DNA of 64,000 bases from Chlorogloeopsis sp038404745 (GCF_038404745.2 NZ_JAYKTT020000044.1:120469-184468), one strand, 5' to 3'; counted from the stretch's first letter, positions 26,311-35,422 are shown. Numbers and translations: made by a program. The notes: generated from the letters alone by a model not told the origin.

Positions 26311-27225
26311 ATGAGTAGTAATTCCATCACGACTCATTTAAGATTGTTTGACTCAGGCGGTTGGGTATTGCCTTGGCAAGTTGCACACCAGGAAGGTTTC
26401 TTTGCTGAGGAAGGTATTAGTGTTGAGTTCACAGAAGGAGAACGCACGGAAGAAGCCCTGCGTCAATCCACTGCGGATCTGACTAAGAGCTACAAAGAAA
26501 CTAATCTATGTGCTGGTAATATTGATGTTTATTCAGCCTGTGAGTGGGGCATTATTAAGCGTGTAGTAGAACTCCAGTCTGGAAAAATTATTGGTAATCG
26601 GCGCACGGTTGGCATGGTTCACACCATCTACGTGCGAGAAAACTCTGGATTGAACACACCAAAAGATTTGGCTGGAGTACCAATTGCTGTTAACTTCAAC
26701 TCAGGCTCCTACTTTGCAGCATATGAAGCTTTGGAAAATCACGGTATACCCCGCAATCAAATCAAGCTGATTCACTTTGGTGCACCCATCAAGCGGGCGG
26801 AAGCATTATTTACTGCTCAGGTAGAAGCTAGTTCCTTGATGGAACCTTACAGCACATTGGCACAAGTCAAGGGATTCCGTCCTCTTCTAGAATACCCTGG
26901 TCGCGGTGGCTGGGTTGGAAGTGAAAAGCTGGATAAACCAACATTAGAAGCTTTTTACCGAGCAGTCGCCAAAGCTGTAGATAAAATTAACCAACAACCA
27001 GAAAAATATAAAGAACAACTTGTTAATATCCTAGTTAAGGATGGCATTGATGCACAGACAATAGACAAAGTCCGGGCAGCAATTAAAGTGCCACGTTATC
27101 TACCACCAGAGCCTCTGAGTCGAGAAGGATTTGACAGTACCTATCGCTGGATGGTAGAGCGAGAACTAATTGCTCCAAACGCGACTTATGAGCAAGTGGT
27201 TGATACGCAACTTGTTTCTGCTTGA
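26311..27225 (+). CDS. SsuA/NMT1-like binding-protein fold, no signal peptide
   Basis: About 304 residues from the ATG at 26311; a 21-residue longer form from a TTG codon has no convincing signal peptide either. The SsuA-type order is present: PWQVAHQEGFFAEEGI near residue 18, NTPKDLAGVPIAVNFNSGSYFA near 117, and an AQVEASSLMEPYS segment near 172. Relatives are periplasmic sulfonate/nitrate binding proteins, but a protein without export signal may be a cytosolic enzyme, as in DszB-type desulfinases, which share this fold. Two Cys (NLCAGN and SACEWG) are present. It precedes the complete transporter genes by 180 bp. Confidence 0.78.
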   Translation: MSSNSITTHLRLFDSGGWVLPWQVAHQEGFFAEEGISVEFTEGERTEEALRQSTADLTKSYKETNLCAGNIDVYSACEWGIIKRVVELQSGKIIGNRRTVGMVHTIYVRENSGLNTPKDLAGVPIAVNFNSGSYFAAYEALENHGIPRNQIKLIHFGAPIKRAEALFTAQVEASSLMEPYSTLAQVKGFRPLLEYPGRGGWVGSEKLDKPTLEAFYRAVAKAVDKINQQPEKYKEQLVNILVKDGIDAQTIDKVRAAIKVPRYLPPEPLSREGFDSTYRWMVERELIAPNATYEQVVDTQLVSA

Positions 27226-27311
27226 ACCATCTGAAGTTAGGTTACAAACTAAGTTTGCTTTCATAAATTGGCAGCTTTCGTGCAACTAAACCTTGTGTCT
27301 CCTCTGAAGTT

Positions 27312-27346
27312 GGGAGGGATGTCTTAAGCGCATCTCTCCCGCCTTT
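27312..27346 (+). terminator. Hairpin with T-run between binding-protein genes
   Basis: A 10-bp stem (27312-27321 with 27331-27340, one G-T pair) is followed by GCCTTTTC. It probably reduces read-through from the signal-less binding-protein gene into the ssuA-like gene. Confidence 0.55.
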
Positions 27347-27407
27347 TCTCTAGATATTTCTTTCCGCCCACTGCACTAGTTCAATATTTTCCTAAAGGAT
27401 AGTTGCA

Positions 27408-28490
27408 ATGGTAAAACGCCGACGTTTTTTAAAAAATTTTTCTTTGGGAACTGTGACTGCTTTGACACTCATCGCTTGTCAGGATTCCAACTCAACTGGA
27501 AAGTTAGAGAACCAGGATAGTAATGCCTCCACTACTACTTCTAGTAAAAATCCTGCCGTCAAAAGCCAAACTACTGTTAAGTTAGGGGCAGTTACCGGGA
27601 TCAATTCTATCGATGTTTGGATTCCTTATGATTTGGGCTACTTCAAAGCAGCTGGATTAGAAGCAGAAATTATCCAGTTTAAGAGTGCCACAAAGATGCG
27701 GGATGCTTTAGTAGCAGGAGAAATTGATTTTAGTGCTCAGGCTCCACTGCACGTCTATCTTTCTCGTCTCAAAGGCATACCTCTAAAAGTTGTTGCTAAT
27801 CGTCGAAATATTGTTGATGCAGCGCTAATTGTTCGCAAAGATTTAGAAGCCTCTACTAGACAAGTCTTGGATCTCAAAGGTAAAAGCATTTCTGTGGGAG
27901 CAATTGGCAGTTGGAGTTGGGCATTGACTCAAAAGTACCTGCAACATCACGGACTCGATCCAAGTAAGGATGTCAAATATGTTGCCAGTGAGTCTAGTAC
28001 AAATTATGCCTTAGTTAAGAGTGGTCAAGTTGATGCAGCAGTAACTCCACCACCAGATTTGACACGCTTGATCCAAGAGCAGGCAGGTTTTACCTTAGTA
28101 GATCCTACAGAGCCATCTGTACACCAAGAATATTTTGGAGCCTCAGAGGCAATGACTAGGGCATGGCTTGCCCATGAGCGTATTTTGAAAGAGAAACCAG
28201 ATGCGATCGCCAAATTGGTTGAGGCTGTCAACCAGACGATGCAATATTTACATACTAAAAGTCCAGAAGAAGTAGCCGAGACAGTTGCCAAGCGCTACGA
28301 AGGAACTCCTCTCCCCGTACTGACTGAGAGTATTAAAAGAGATATTAAAAGAGCCATTCCTGATAACGCTTCTATTAGTAAAAATGCTTATTTAGCTGAC
28401 CAGAAAGTATTTATAGACACTAAAATTGTCACGAAGTTAGTGCCGTATGAAGAGGGTGTATACGATGCCGCAGCTGGAAATCGGGCTTAA
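27408..28490 (+). CDS. ssuA: Sulfonate/nitrate-type ABC transporter binding lipoprotein
   Basis: A 360-residue SsuA-like protein. Residues 1-24 (RRRFLKNFSLGTVTALTLIAC) combine an Arg-rich start with a lipobox ending at Cys, so it is a lipoprotein. TVKLGAVTGINSIDVWIPYDLGYFKAAGLEAE opens the mature domain near residue 54, and a serine-rich linker precedes it. It overlaps the ATPase gene start (28465), so ssuA-ssuB-ssuC form an operon. Aliphatic sulfonates, taurine or nitrate-like ligands are possible; the sulfur context favours sulfonates. Confidence 0.87.
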   Translation: MVKRRRFLKNFSLGTVTALTLIACQDSNSTGKLENQDSNASTTTSSKNPAVKSQTTVKLGAVTGINSIDVWIPYDLGYFKAAGLEAEIIQFKSATKMRDALVAGEIDFSAQAPLHVYLSRLKGIPLKVVANRRNIVDAALIVRKDLEASTRQVLDLKGKSISVGAIGSWSWALTQKYLQHHGLDPSKDVKYVASESSTNYALVKSGQVDAAVTPPPDLTRLIQEQAGFTLVDPTEPSVHQEYFGASEAMTRAWLAHERILKEKPDAIAKLVEAVNQTMQYLHTKSPEEVAETVAKRYEGTPLPVLTESIKRDIKRAIPDNASISKNAYLADQKVFIDTKIVTKLVPYEEGVYDAAAGNRA

Positions 28491-29283
28491 TCGTGAGTCG
28501 AATTCACCTAGTCCTTACGCTTTGGAAGCACAGCACGTTTCTATTACCTATTGGAGTAAACATAAACGAGTTGAAGCTCTCAAAGATATTAGCTTTGCCG
28601 TAAAACCAGGAGAATTCTTGAGTTTGATCGGCCCTAGTGGGTGTGGTAAAAGTACTTTATTGAACGCACTGGCAGGTATTAGCAGAGCAGGGGTAGAACT
28701 CGATGGAGAAATTAGACGTCCCCGCCATCAAGTACTCGGCTATTTGTTCCAAAAGCAAACCTTACTGCCGTGGCGTACAGTTTTGGAGAACATGGTTGCA
28801 CCTCTAGAAATTCGTGGTGTGCCTAAAATAGAACGGCGAAATAAAGGTTTGGAATTATTAGCAAAGTATGGGCTGCAAGGCTTTGAACACAGCTACCCCA
28901 GTGAACTTTCAGGCGGAATGCAACAACGAGTTTTGCTCATTAGGACATTAATTTATCAGCCAGATGTGGTGTTACTTGACGAACCACTTAGTAGCTTAGA
29001 CGCTCAAACCCGCGTACTCTTGCAAGATGAGTTTCTGCGCATCTGGCGGGATACGGGATGTACTTTTATATTAGTTACTCATGATTTAGAAGAAGCTATT
29101 GTCCTTTCCCAAAGGGTTTTTTTGTTGGGGGTGCGTCCGGGTAGATTAGTGCGAGAATTTTCAATACCACTGCCAAGCGATCGCTCCGCTTTGACAATCC
29201 GCACCGATCCCAAGTTTCAAAATCTCCAAAGAGAAATATGGCAGGATTTATTCCAATCCCTAGTCGGGATTTATGCACAATAG
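28465..29283 (+). CDS. ssuB: Sulfonate-type ABC transporter ATPase
   Basis: About 272 residues from the ATG at 28465, inside the end of ssuA. It has Walker A (GPSGCGKST) near residue 53, Q-loop region YLFQKQTLLPWR near 86, signature SELSGGMQQR near 147 and Walker B VVLLDEPLSSLD near 168, then an H-loop (VTHDLEEA). LPWRTV after the Q-loop is typical of the SsuB/TauB/NrtD group. It powers import through the adjacent permease. Confidence 0.9.
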   Translation: MPQLEIGLNRESNSPSPYALEAQHVSITYWSKHKRVEALKDISFAVKPGEFLSLIGPSGCGKSTLLNALAGISRAGVELDGEIRRPRHQVLGYLFQKQTLLPWRTVLENMVAPLEIRGVPKIERRNKGLELLAKYGLQGFEHSYPSELSGGMQQRVLLIRTLIYQPDVVLLDEPLSSLDAQTRVLLQDEFLRIWRDTGCTFILVTHDLEEAIVLSQRVFLLGVRPGRLVREFSIPLPSDRSALTIRTDPKFQNLQREIWQDLFQSLVGIYAQ

Positions 29284-29369
29284 CTTTCTCACTATAGACA
29301 AAATAACAGATTCGCTAGAGCAACGTGGATTCAACTGGAATTGAAACCGCCATAACTGGGAGGGTATCA

Positions 29370-30224
29370 GTGAGCAACAAACTCCTTATCGAACGGGCTA
29401 CTCAAAGGCAGAAAATTTTTAGACAACCTAGTATTCAAGGACTGGCAAAATTTTCCAGATTGGGACTTCAGATACTACCATTGCTTATAATTCTGTTTGT
29501 CTGGGAACTTGCTAGCGGTAGTTGGAGCGATCGCTTTAAGTTTCTAGAAGCTGCTGTTTTAGGTAAGCTAAGTGGAATTGCTAGTGAACTGATTCAACTG
29601 GTAGCCAGTGGCGATATTTTGATTCATGTGTGGGTGACATTTCAAGAAGCACTGGGAGGATTAGCAGTCGCGATCGCTGCTGGAGTGAGCCTGGGGATTA
29701 TACTATCCTACTCTCGCCAAAGTGCTTTATTAACGTTACCCTACATTCAAATCTTAAATTCTATTCCCCGAATTGCTTTAGCTCCCTTCTTTATTGTCTG
29801 GTTTGGCATCGGTTTAACCTCAAAAGTAATTTTGGCAGCCTTAACCGCCTTTTTTCCTATCTTTTTTACCACCTACCAGGGACTAAGTAGTATTGAGCAG
29901 GAATTAGTAGATGCATTTCAAGTTATGGGAGCAAGTCGGCTACAAATTCTGCGGATGGTGATACTCCCAGCAGTGATGACTTGGGTAATTGCCGGAATTC
30001 GCACTAGTTTGGGCATGGCATTGGTGGGAGCAATTGTGGCTGAATACGTTGGCTCTACCAAAGGGCTGGGATTTTTATTGATGGCAGCTCAAGGTGTATT
30101 GAATGTTGATCGGGCATGGGCGGTTTTGGTTGTTCTAGTAGTGATAGGAGTTTTCTTAGATTGGTCGATTCGTCGGCTGGAAGCCCACATTTTACGTTGG
30201 CGAACAACCGCGAGGGAGCTATAA
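29370..30224 (+). CDS. ssuC: Sulfonate-type ABC transporter permease
   Basis: About 284 residues from GTG at 29370, chosen because GGGAGGG lies 6 bases upstream; an upstream GTG at 29325 would add 15 residues with poorer signal. It has about six membrane segments and the cytoplasmic EAA loop (EQELVDAFQVMGASRLQILRMVILP near 185) that contacts the ATPase. It ends the ssu-like operon; the next gene, a HAD hydrolase, is 27 bases downstream and may be co-transcribed. It is the only permease of this type in the window, though five related binding proteins are present. Confidence 0.9.
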   Translation: MSNKLLIERATQRQKIFRQPSIQGLAKFSRLGLQILPLLIILFVWELASGSWSDRFKFLEAAVLGKLSGIASELIQLVASGDILIHVWVTFQEALGGLAVAIAAGVSLGIILSYSRQSALLTLPYIQILNSIPRIALAPFFIVWFGIGLTSKVILAALTAFFPIFFTTYQGLSSIEQELVDAFQVMGASRLQILRMVILPAVMTWVIAGIRTSLGMALVGAIVAEYVGSTKGLGFLLMAAQGVLNVDRAWAVLVVLVVIGVFLDWSIRRLEAHILRWRTTAREL

Positions 30225-30251
30225 AATCATAGGTAGGAATCTGAAAGCTTA

Positions 30252-30926
30252 ATGATTAAGGCAATTCTTTTTGACCTGGATGGAACTCTACTTGATCGAG
30301 AGACTTCACTCAAGCAATTTGTTTCCACTCAATACGATCGCTTTGACTTTGCACTGCATGGCATTCCTAAAGACAATTATATTTCTAGATTCATTGAGTT
30401 AGATTGTCGGGGTTATGTTTGGAAAGATAAAGTTTATCAAAGCTTGGTATCTGAGTTTTCCATTGAAAAACTAAGTTGGCAAGACTTACTACGAGATTAC
30501 GAACATCAATTTATTTTTTCTTGTGTTCCTTTTCCTCACTTGCAAACCACTCTAGAAGCTCTGAAGCAAGCAGGATATTTATTAGGAATTATTACAAATG
30601 GTCGTGAAAAGTTTCAGCAAAACTCAATACAAGGATTAGGAATTGAAAATTATTTTGAGGCTATCTTAATTTCTGAGAGTGAGGGAGTTAGAAAACCAGA
30701 GGCAGAGATTTTTTCTAGAGCATTACGGAAATTAGGAGTAAAAGCAGAACAGAGTGTATTTGTTGGAGATCATCCAAAAGTTGATGTATTAGGAGCCAAA
30801 AATATTGGCATGAAAACAATTTGGAAACGCGATAGTTACTGGGGATATTCAGCTGAAGCTGATGAAATTATTGAGGATTTATCCATGCTCCCTGCCATCA
30901 TCCAAAGCTATACCAAGCAAAGGTAG
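30252..30926 (+). CDS. HAD-superfamily hydrolase
   Basis: A 224-residue phosphatase-type HAD protein. Motif I LFDLDGTLLD lies near residue 6, a helical cap occupies about 20-85, motif II ITNGREK near 114, the motif III Lys in VRKPEAEIF near 145, and motif IV FVGDHPKVDVLGA near 167. It resembles phosphoglycolate-phosphatase-like or pyrophosphatase-like members, and its substrate is unknown. It follows ssuC at close spacing, and its last 29 bases overlap the convergent Mrp gene. Confidence 0.87.
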   Translation: MIKAILFDLDGTLLDRETSLKQFVSTQYDRFDFALHGIPKDNYISRFIELDCRGYVWKDKVYQSLVSEFSIEKLSWQDLLRDYEHQFIFSCVPFPHLQTTLEALKQAGYLLGIITNGREKFQQNSIQGLGIENYFEAILISESEGVRKPEAEIFSRALRKLGVKAEQSVFVGDHPKVDVLGAKNIGMKTIWKRDSYWGYSAEADEIIEDLSMLPAIIQSYTKQR

Positions 30927-31956
30927 TATTCAATGCAGCAGCGATTTGTGTAAAAACTTGACTGGCTGGTGAGGTGCGATCGCTCATTACAATCGGACTT
31001 CCGATATCGCCACCTTGACAAATACGAGCATCAATAGGAATTTGTCCCAGCAGAGGCGCTTGTAATTCTGCTGCAAGTTGCTCGCCGCCACCACTACCAA
31101 AAATTGGTGTGCGTGAACCACAATCTCCACAGATTAAATAGCTCATATTTTCAATGATGCCAAGCACAGGAACACCACCTTGGCGAAACATATGGATATT
31201 ACGTCGAACATCTGCGATCGCCACCTGTTGGGGAGTTGTTACCAAAATTACTCCACAAATTGGGCTTTCTTGAATAATCGTGATTTGAGCATCTCCTGTT
31301 CCTGGCGGTAAATCAATCAATAAATAATCTAATTCGCCCCATTCCACATCTTGCAGAAATTGAGTGATAATTTTGTGTAACACTGGGCCTCGCCATGCCA
31401 AAGGACGATCTGCTTCTGCTAGTAAACCTACTGACATCACTTTTATTCCTTGGGCTTCTAGGGGCAAAAACTTATCACCTGCGGGAGTATGAATCACTTG
31501 AATATCTGCTTGTCCTAATCCCAACATTTGGGGTACATTTGGGCCGTAGACATCAGCATCCAACAATCCGACTTTTGCACCTTGCAATCTCAAAGCTGCC
31601 GCTATATTCACGGTTGTGGTGGATTTTCCCACGCCACCTTTACCACTAGAAACTGCTAGGGTTGTTTTAATGCCGGGAATTGTACAGAGTTGAATGTAAG
31701 TTTTTTTGCACCACGCTAAAGAGGATAATGCAGATTCTATTTCTGCCTGTAATTGGTGCTGATGGGAACCAATATAGAAACGCAGGTAAACATAGTCATT
31801 AACTATACGTAAATTTCGTACCATTCCCAAACTCACGATGTCATTTTTGACAGTGGGTTCGATGATTTGTTTGAGAATTTGGACAACTTGTTGCTGACGT
31901 GAATTGGGCTGCACCTTATCTTCTGGGTGCTGAAAGGGAGATTGATGGCTAGACAT
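30898..31956 (-). CDS. mrp: Mrp/NBP35-family iron-sulfur carrier ATPase
   Basis: A 352-residue protein with an N-terminal MIP18/DUF59 domain (about 20-95). The P-loop NTPase that follows has SGKGGVGKSTTTVNIA near 104, LLDADVYGPN near 134 and LIDLPPGTGDA near 215. The C-terminal part has CGDCG (CxxC) near 275, expected to bind a bridging [4Fe-4S] cluster. Such proteins deliver iron-sulfur clusters, which suits a region encoding ferredoxin and flavoprotein enzymes. It is divergent from the 2-oxoglutarate oxygenase gene with about 110 bp between starts. Confidence 0.9.
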   Translation of the reverse strand: MSSHQSPFQHPEDKVQPNSRQQQVVQILKQIIEPTVKNDIVSLGMVRNLRIVNDYVYLRFYIGSHQHQLQAEIESALSSLAWCKKTYIQLCTIPGIKTTLAVSSGKGGVGKSTTTVNIAAALRLQGAKVGLLDADVYGPNVPQMLGLGQADIQVIHTPAGDKFLPLEAQGIKVMSVGLLAEADRPLAWRGPVLHKIITQFLQDVEWGELDYLLIDLPPGTGDAQITIIQESPICGVILVTTPQQVAIADVRRNIHMFRQGGVPVLGIIENMSYLICGDCGSRTPIFGSGGGEQLAAELQAPLLGQIPIDARICQGGDIGSPIVMSDRTSPASQVFTQIAAALNTTFAWYSFG

Positions 31957-32067
31957 TCAGAACTCCACAAAAATATTCTTGCTAAATCTCGCACCTGTTC
32001 AATCGATGAGTGCGTCATAATTCTTTTTATAAGAGCGTTGACTGCGCACAACGAGGAGGACAATAGC

Positions 32068-33087
32068 ATGAAAATCTCGCCAGTTGTAGCTCAAGAGTTT
32101 TCGTCGGTTCCAATCATTGATATTAGTGCTTTGGTTTCTGGAACTGATGAACGCCATACCGTTGCCTCCCAAATTGGGGAAGCGTGTCGTGAGTGCGGGT
32201 TTTTCTATATCGTTGGACATGGCGTAGATGAATATTTACAACAAAGTTTAGAACAACTCAGCCGAAAGTTTTTTGCCCAAGATTTGGAAACTAAACTCAA
32301 AATCCGCATGGCTTTGGGTGGTAAAGCATGGCGGGGGTATTTCCCAGTGGGAGATGAACTAACTTCCGGTAAACCCGATCGCAAGGAAGGAATTTACTTT
32401 GGTGCGGAATTGGGAGAGGAACACCCACTAGTACAAGCTTATACTCCGTTGCATGGTTCCAACCTTTTCCCTGCCAATATTCCCATCTTTCGCGAGACAG
32501 TACTTGCATATATGCAGGCAATGACGCAACTTGGACATATACTCATGGCTGGTATTGCTCTCAGTTTGGGATTGGAAGAATCTTACTTTGCCGATCGCTA
32601 CACAGCAGACCCATTAATATTATTCCGTATTTTTAACTATCCTGCTTATTCATCGCCATCGGATGCTGAAGATAGTTGGGGAGTGGGCGAACATACCGAC
32701 TATGGAATTTTAACTATTCTCAAGCAAGATGATTCAGGTGGGTTGCAAGTAAAATCAAAGTCTGGTTGGATTGCTGCACCTCCCATTCCCGGTTCTTTTG
32801 TATGTAATATCGGCGATATGCTAGATAAAATGACTGGAGGTTTGTATCGTTCTACACCTCATCGGGTTCAGAACTTGTCGAGACGCGATCGCCTTTCATT
32901 TCCCTTCTTTTTCGATCCCAATTTCAATGTTGAAGTAAAACCGATTGAATTAGGTGGCGTGATAAATGACGATTGCAAAGAACGCTGGGATGGCGCTAGC
33001 GTTCATGATTTTTACGGGACGTATGGCGATTATGTCTTGAGTAAAGTATCAAAGGTTTTCCCAGAGTTGCGGCGTGTGGTTTTGTAG
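32068..33087 (+). CDS. 2-oxoglutarate/Fe(II)-dependent oxygenase, isopenicillin N synthase-like
   Basis: A 339-residue protein. The ATG at 32068 follows a strong GAGGAGGA ribosome-binding site; the longer frame from 31927 lacks one and would overlap the Mrp start. FYIVGHGVDEYLQ near residue 45 belongs to the N-terminal DIOX_N part. The catalytic iron ligands are in GEHTDYGILTIL (HxD) near 210 and HRVQNLSRRDRLSFPFF (His, then RxS for 2-oxoglutarate) near 268. The substrate is unknown. Some sulfonate pathways use 2-oxoglutarate oxygenases (TauD), but this is a different subfamily. Confidence 0.9.
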   Translation: MKISPVVAQEFSSVPIIDISALVSGTDERHTVASQIGEACRECGFFYIVGHGVDEYLQQSLEQLSRKFFAQDLETKLKIRMALGGKAWRGYFPVGDELTSGKPDRKEGIYFGAELGEEHPLVQAYTPLHGSNLFPANIPIFRETVLAYMQAMTQLGHILMAGIALSLGLEESYFADRYTADPLILFRIFNYPAYSSPSDAEDSWGVGEHTDYGILTILKQDDSGGLQVKSKSGWIAAPPIPGSFVCNIGDMLDKMTGGLYRSTPHRVQNLSRRDRLSFPFFFDPNFNVEVKPIELGGVINDDCKERWDGASVHDFYGTYGDYVLSKVSKVFPELRRVVL

Positions 33088-33109
33088 GGATTTTGCAGAT
33101 ACTGTTATT

Positions 33110-33358
33110 CTAATGCTGAATACGATAATCTGAAAAAGCTCGTGCAATCTTTTTGGTTTTTAGGATTGAGTTGATAGCGGGAGCTAACTCAGTTTGAATT
33201 GCACTGTGTTCTCCTTGCGGCATCGGTTTTTGGATGATACGCCCATCAATATATTCGCTGGCAGGCTTAGTTTCTGACAACTGCAAAAATTCTTCTAGTG
33301 TAAGAAATTGAGCAGGTGTTTGTAGCATGTAAGTTTTCCTTAAAGATTTTGGTTGCAC
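33110..33358 (-). pseudogene. Uma2-family endonuclease, C-terminally truncated
   Basis: An 82-codon frame has the Uma2 (DUF820) opening: FLTLEEFLQL near residue 18, EYIDGRIIQKPMPQGEHSAIQTEL near 35, and IARAFSDYRIQ at the end. Full-length Uma2 proteins are about 190 residues with catalytic Asp and Glu/Lys in the missing part, so this copy is inactive. A start at the second ATG (MLQTP) is also possible. The following bases are a mosaic of other gene fragments. Confidence 0.72.
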
Positions 33359-33386
33359 GGCTTCTTTTATTGTAATTATTCTATAG

Positions 33387-33414
33387 GATGCCCTAAATTA
33401 CCAAGTGCGATCGC
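33387..33414. repeat. 28-bp exact copy of a HEAT-gene segment, ends at HIP1
   Basis: Identical to 33691-33718 inside the HEAT-repeat gene (encoding AIALGNLGH on the minus strand). One boundary of identity coincides with the GCGATCGC octamer. It lies at the 3' end of the DUF4058 fragment, so it marks a rearrangement. Confidence 0.6.
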
Positions 33415-33553
33415 TCTTGTTTAGATCCTCTCCAAAATTTCTCGTATGCAAGCATCCTGTTATGGCGATCGCTACAATCAAACGATTGTGAACTTGATGC
33501 CAAAGTTTAGGCTGTTCCAAGTACGGGTTCATTCTAGGAAATTGATTTTCCAT
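33398..33553 (-). pseudogene. DUF4058 protein, N-terminal fragment
   Basis: A 51-codon frame begins MENQFPRMNPYLEQP and continues LWHQVHNRLIVAIA, which matches the start of DUF4058 proteins (about 250 residues). After residue 34 the resemblance ends, and the frame terminates inside a 28-bp copy of the adjacent HEAT-repeat gene. It is a remnant, not a functional gene. Confidence 0.6.
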
Positions 33554-33572
33554 TGCGTTTTCCCCTAATCAT

Positions 33573-34547
33573 TTACTTCTCCCTTGAGACTATTTTATCT
33601 GTTTGAATTTTCTGAATTGCCCGTTGCGCTTGGATAGACACTTCTTTATCAGGATCGTCTAAGGCTTGTTGCAAGGGGTTAATCACATCGTGATGCCCTA
33701 AATTACCAAGTGCGATCGCAGCTTCTTTGCGGACATCTGCATATTCATCTGTTAATGCTTGAATTAATCTCGGCATCACTTGAGTATCTGGAATTTTTTG
33801 CAAAGCTTGTGCTGCTGATTTCCTGACTTGCCAATGTTTATCACTTAACGCTATCTCTAATGCTGAAATTGCTTGAGAATTTTCATGAATAGCCAGAGAT
33901 ATAGCTGCATTACGACGAACTTGCCAGTCGCTATCATTTGTAAGTGCTTGAGCAAGTTTTGTAATTACCTCTGTATCTTTTAAGTTTCCTAAAGTTAAAG
34001 TAGCCGCACGACGAACAATTACTTCTTGATCTAAGATTAAATTTAAAGCTTGGGGACATTTTTCTAATTGATTGATATATCGCAGCGTAGTAACAGCTGC
34101 TTCTCTTAATTGAGGATTTTCTGCTTCTAAAAATGGTAAAATATACGGTAAAGATTGAATATCATGAATCTTCCGTAAAAGTACTAAAATATTTAATTGA
34201 AGATTAATATTATTACTTTGTAATTTATCTAATAAAAGTAATAATTCATCTTGTGTAATTAACTCATTTAAAGCTGATACAGCTTCATTACAAACATCTC
34301 TATCTGCTGAACTAAGGCATTCAATTAAAGCAGGAATAGCAACAGGGTTGGCAATTTCCCAAAGAGCAGATATTGCTATTTTTTGCACAGCAATATGCTC
34401 ATCCTTCAAAGCAAGTATTAATGCGTCTATGGTTTCCTCATCACCTAGATGTTGTAAAGCTTTAACAGCTACTAGACGGTCATTTACATCAGGCGATCGC
34501 AACAATTCTAGCCACTGGTTTAATTCAGAATCAGTATCAATATTCAT
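33573..34547 (-). CDS. HEAT-repeat (PBS-lyase type) protein
   Basis: A 324-residue protein made of about nine to ten HEAT repeats of roughly 31 residues (for example NDRLVAVKALQHLGDEETIDAL near 20, and VRKEAAIALGNLGHHDVINPL near 275). The sequence has the pattern of phycobilin-lyase HEAT repeats, but the Cys and active-site features of lyases are not visible. It probably acts as a protein-binding scaffold in the cytoplasm. It is downstream of the asfB-like ferredoxin on the same strand by 106 bp, but a link is not shown. Confidence 0.83.
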   Translation of the reverse strand: MNIDTDSELNQWLELLRSPDVNDRLVAVKALQHLGDEETIDALILALKDEHIAVQKIAISALWEIANPVAIPALIECLSSADRDVCNEAVSALNELITQDELLLLLDKLQSNNINLQLNILVLLRKIHDIQSLPYILPFLEAENPQLREAAVTTLRYINQLEKCPQALNLILDQEVIVRRAATLTLGNLKDTEVITKLAQALTNDSDWQVRRNAAISLAIHENSQAISALEIALSDKHWQVRKSAAQALQKIPDTQVMPRLIQALTDEYADVRKEAAIALGNLGHHDVINPLQQALDDPDKEVSIQAQRAIQKIQTDKIVSREK

Positions 34548-34652
34548 TATTTTTTATTTTTATTCTTCGTTTGTTAATAACCACATAAACAAAAAGCCAA
34601 TTAGTAAAATCAGCAAAGATATAATTTCATGAATCATTTATCATCGCTAAAA

Positions 34653-34880
34653 TTAGCGTAACAAGAATGGAATCTGGACAGTAATTGCATTGGTAGGACA
34701 TTCTTTTTCACAAGGTAGACAAAACCAACATTCATCATATTTCATATAAGCTTTACCTGTCTCTGGATTTTTTGCTAGTACATCGAGAGGACAAACTTCA
34801 ATACAGGCTGTGCATTTTTCTAAACATTTTGATTCATCAACAATGACAGGAGCATCTACTCTTTGATTGATTAAAGCCAT
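34653..34880 (-). CDS. asfB: AsfB/AprB-like 2x[4Fe-4S] ferredoxin
   Basis: A 75-residue ferredoxin with two cysteine clusters: CLEKCTACIEVCP (C-x3-C-x2-C-x3-CP) near residue 19 and CWFCLPCEKECP (C-x2-C-x2-C-x3-CP) near 51. This is the arrangement of AprB-type and AsfB-type ferredoxins that pair with AprA-like flavoproteins. In Pseudomonas putida S-313, asfAB encode a reductase and ferredoxin needed to use arylsulfonates. Here it is the last gene of a six-gene minus-strand unit whose first enzyme is the AsfA-like flavoprotein. The gene symbol is by analogy. Confidence 0.83.
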   Translation of the reverse strand: MALINQRVDAPVIVDESKCLEKCTACIEVCPLDVLAKNPETGKAYMKYDECWFCLPCEKECPTNAITVQIPFLLR

Positions 34881-34903
34881 AAACCTACTCCATGAAGTTG
34901 CAA

Positions 34904-35413
34904 TTAAACTATTAAACGGTAAAATAAATGTGGTAAATCTGCGTGAATAATCTCACCCTCGTATTTAAATCCTAATTTCTCCATCACCCTTTGTGAGGCT
35001 TTGTTAGTTGTGAGAGTAAAGCAAACTACCTCCCGTAAATTTAGCAGTTTAAAACCAATTTCTAGGATTTTTTCGCCCATTTCTGTAGCTAATCCTTTTC
35101 CCCAAAATTTAGCCATTAAGGCATAAGCTAATTCTACTTCATCCTTATCTGCTACATGAGTCTTGCGTAGACCAGCGCGACCAACGAACTGATTATTAAC
35201 TTTATCTCTAAACACCCATAAACCAAATCCATACTGCTGCCAATGATTTAAGTTATTTAATATAAAAAGCCGTGTTTCTTCATCAGAACGAACACCGCCT
35301 AAAGTTGCCATAACTTGTTTATTTTGGTGCATACGATAAAGTTCATTCAAATGTTGCAATTGTAGAGGTACAGCTACCAGACGATGAGTAGTAAATGTTT
35401 CTATTAACTGCAT
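34904..35413 (-). CDS. GNAT-family N-acetyltransferase, RimJ/RimL-like
   Basis: A 169-residue acetyltransferase_3 type protein. TFTTHRLVAVPLQLQHLNELY opens it, WVFRDKVNNQFVGRAGLRK lies near residue 66, and AKFWGKGLATEMGEKILEIGF near 95 holds the acetyl-CoA loop. TTNKASQRVMEKLGFKYEGE near 130 is the typical end motif. It is 23 bases upstream of the ferredoxin and 9 bases downstream of a second GNAT gene, so it is an operon member. The acceptor is unknown. Confidence 0.85.
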   Translation of the reverse strand: MQLIETFTTHRLVAVPLQLQHLNELYRMHQNKQVMATLGGVRSDEETRLFILNNLNHWQQYGFGLWVFRDKVNNQFVGRAGLRKTHVADKDEVELAYALMAKFWGKGLATEMGEKILEIGFKLLNLREVVCFTLTTNKASQRVMEKLGFKYEGEIIHADLPHLFYRLIV

Positions 35414-35422
35414 ATACTTTTA

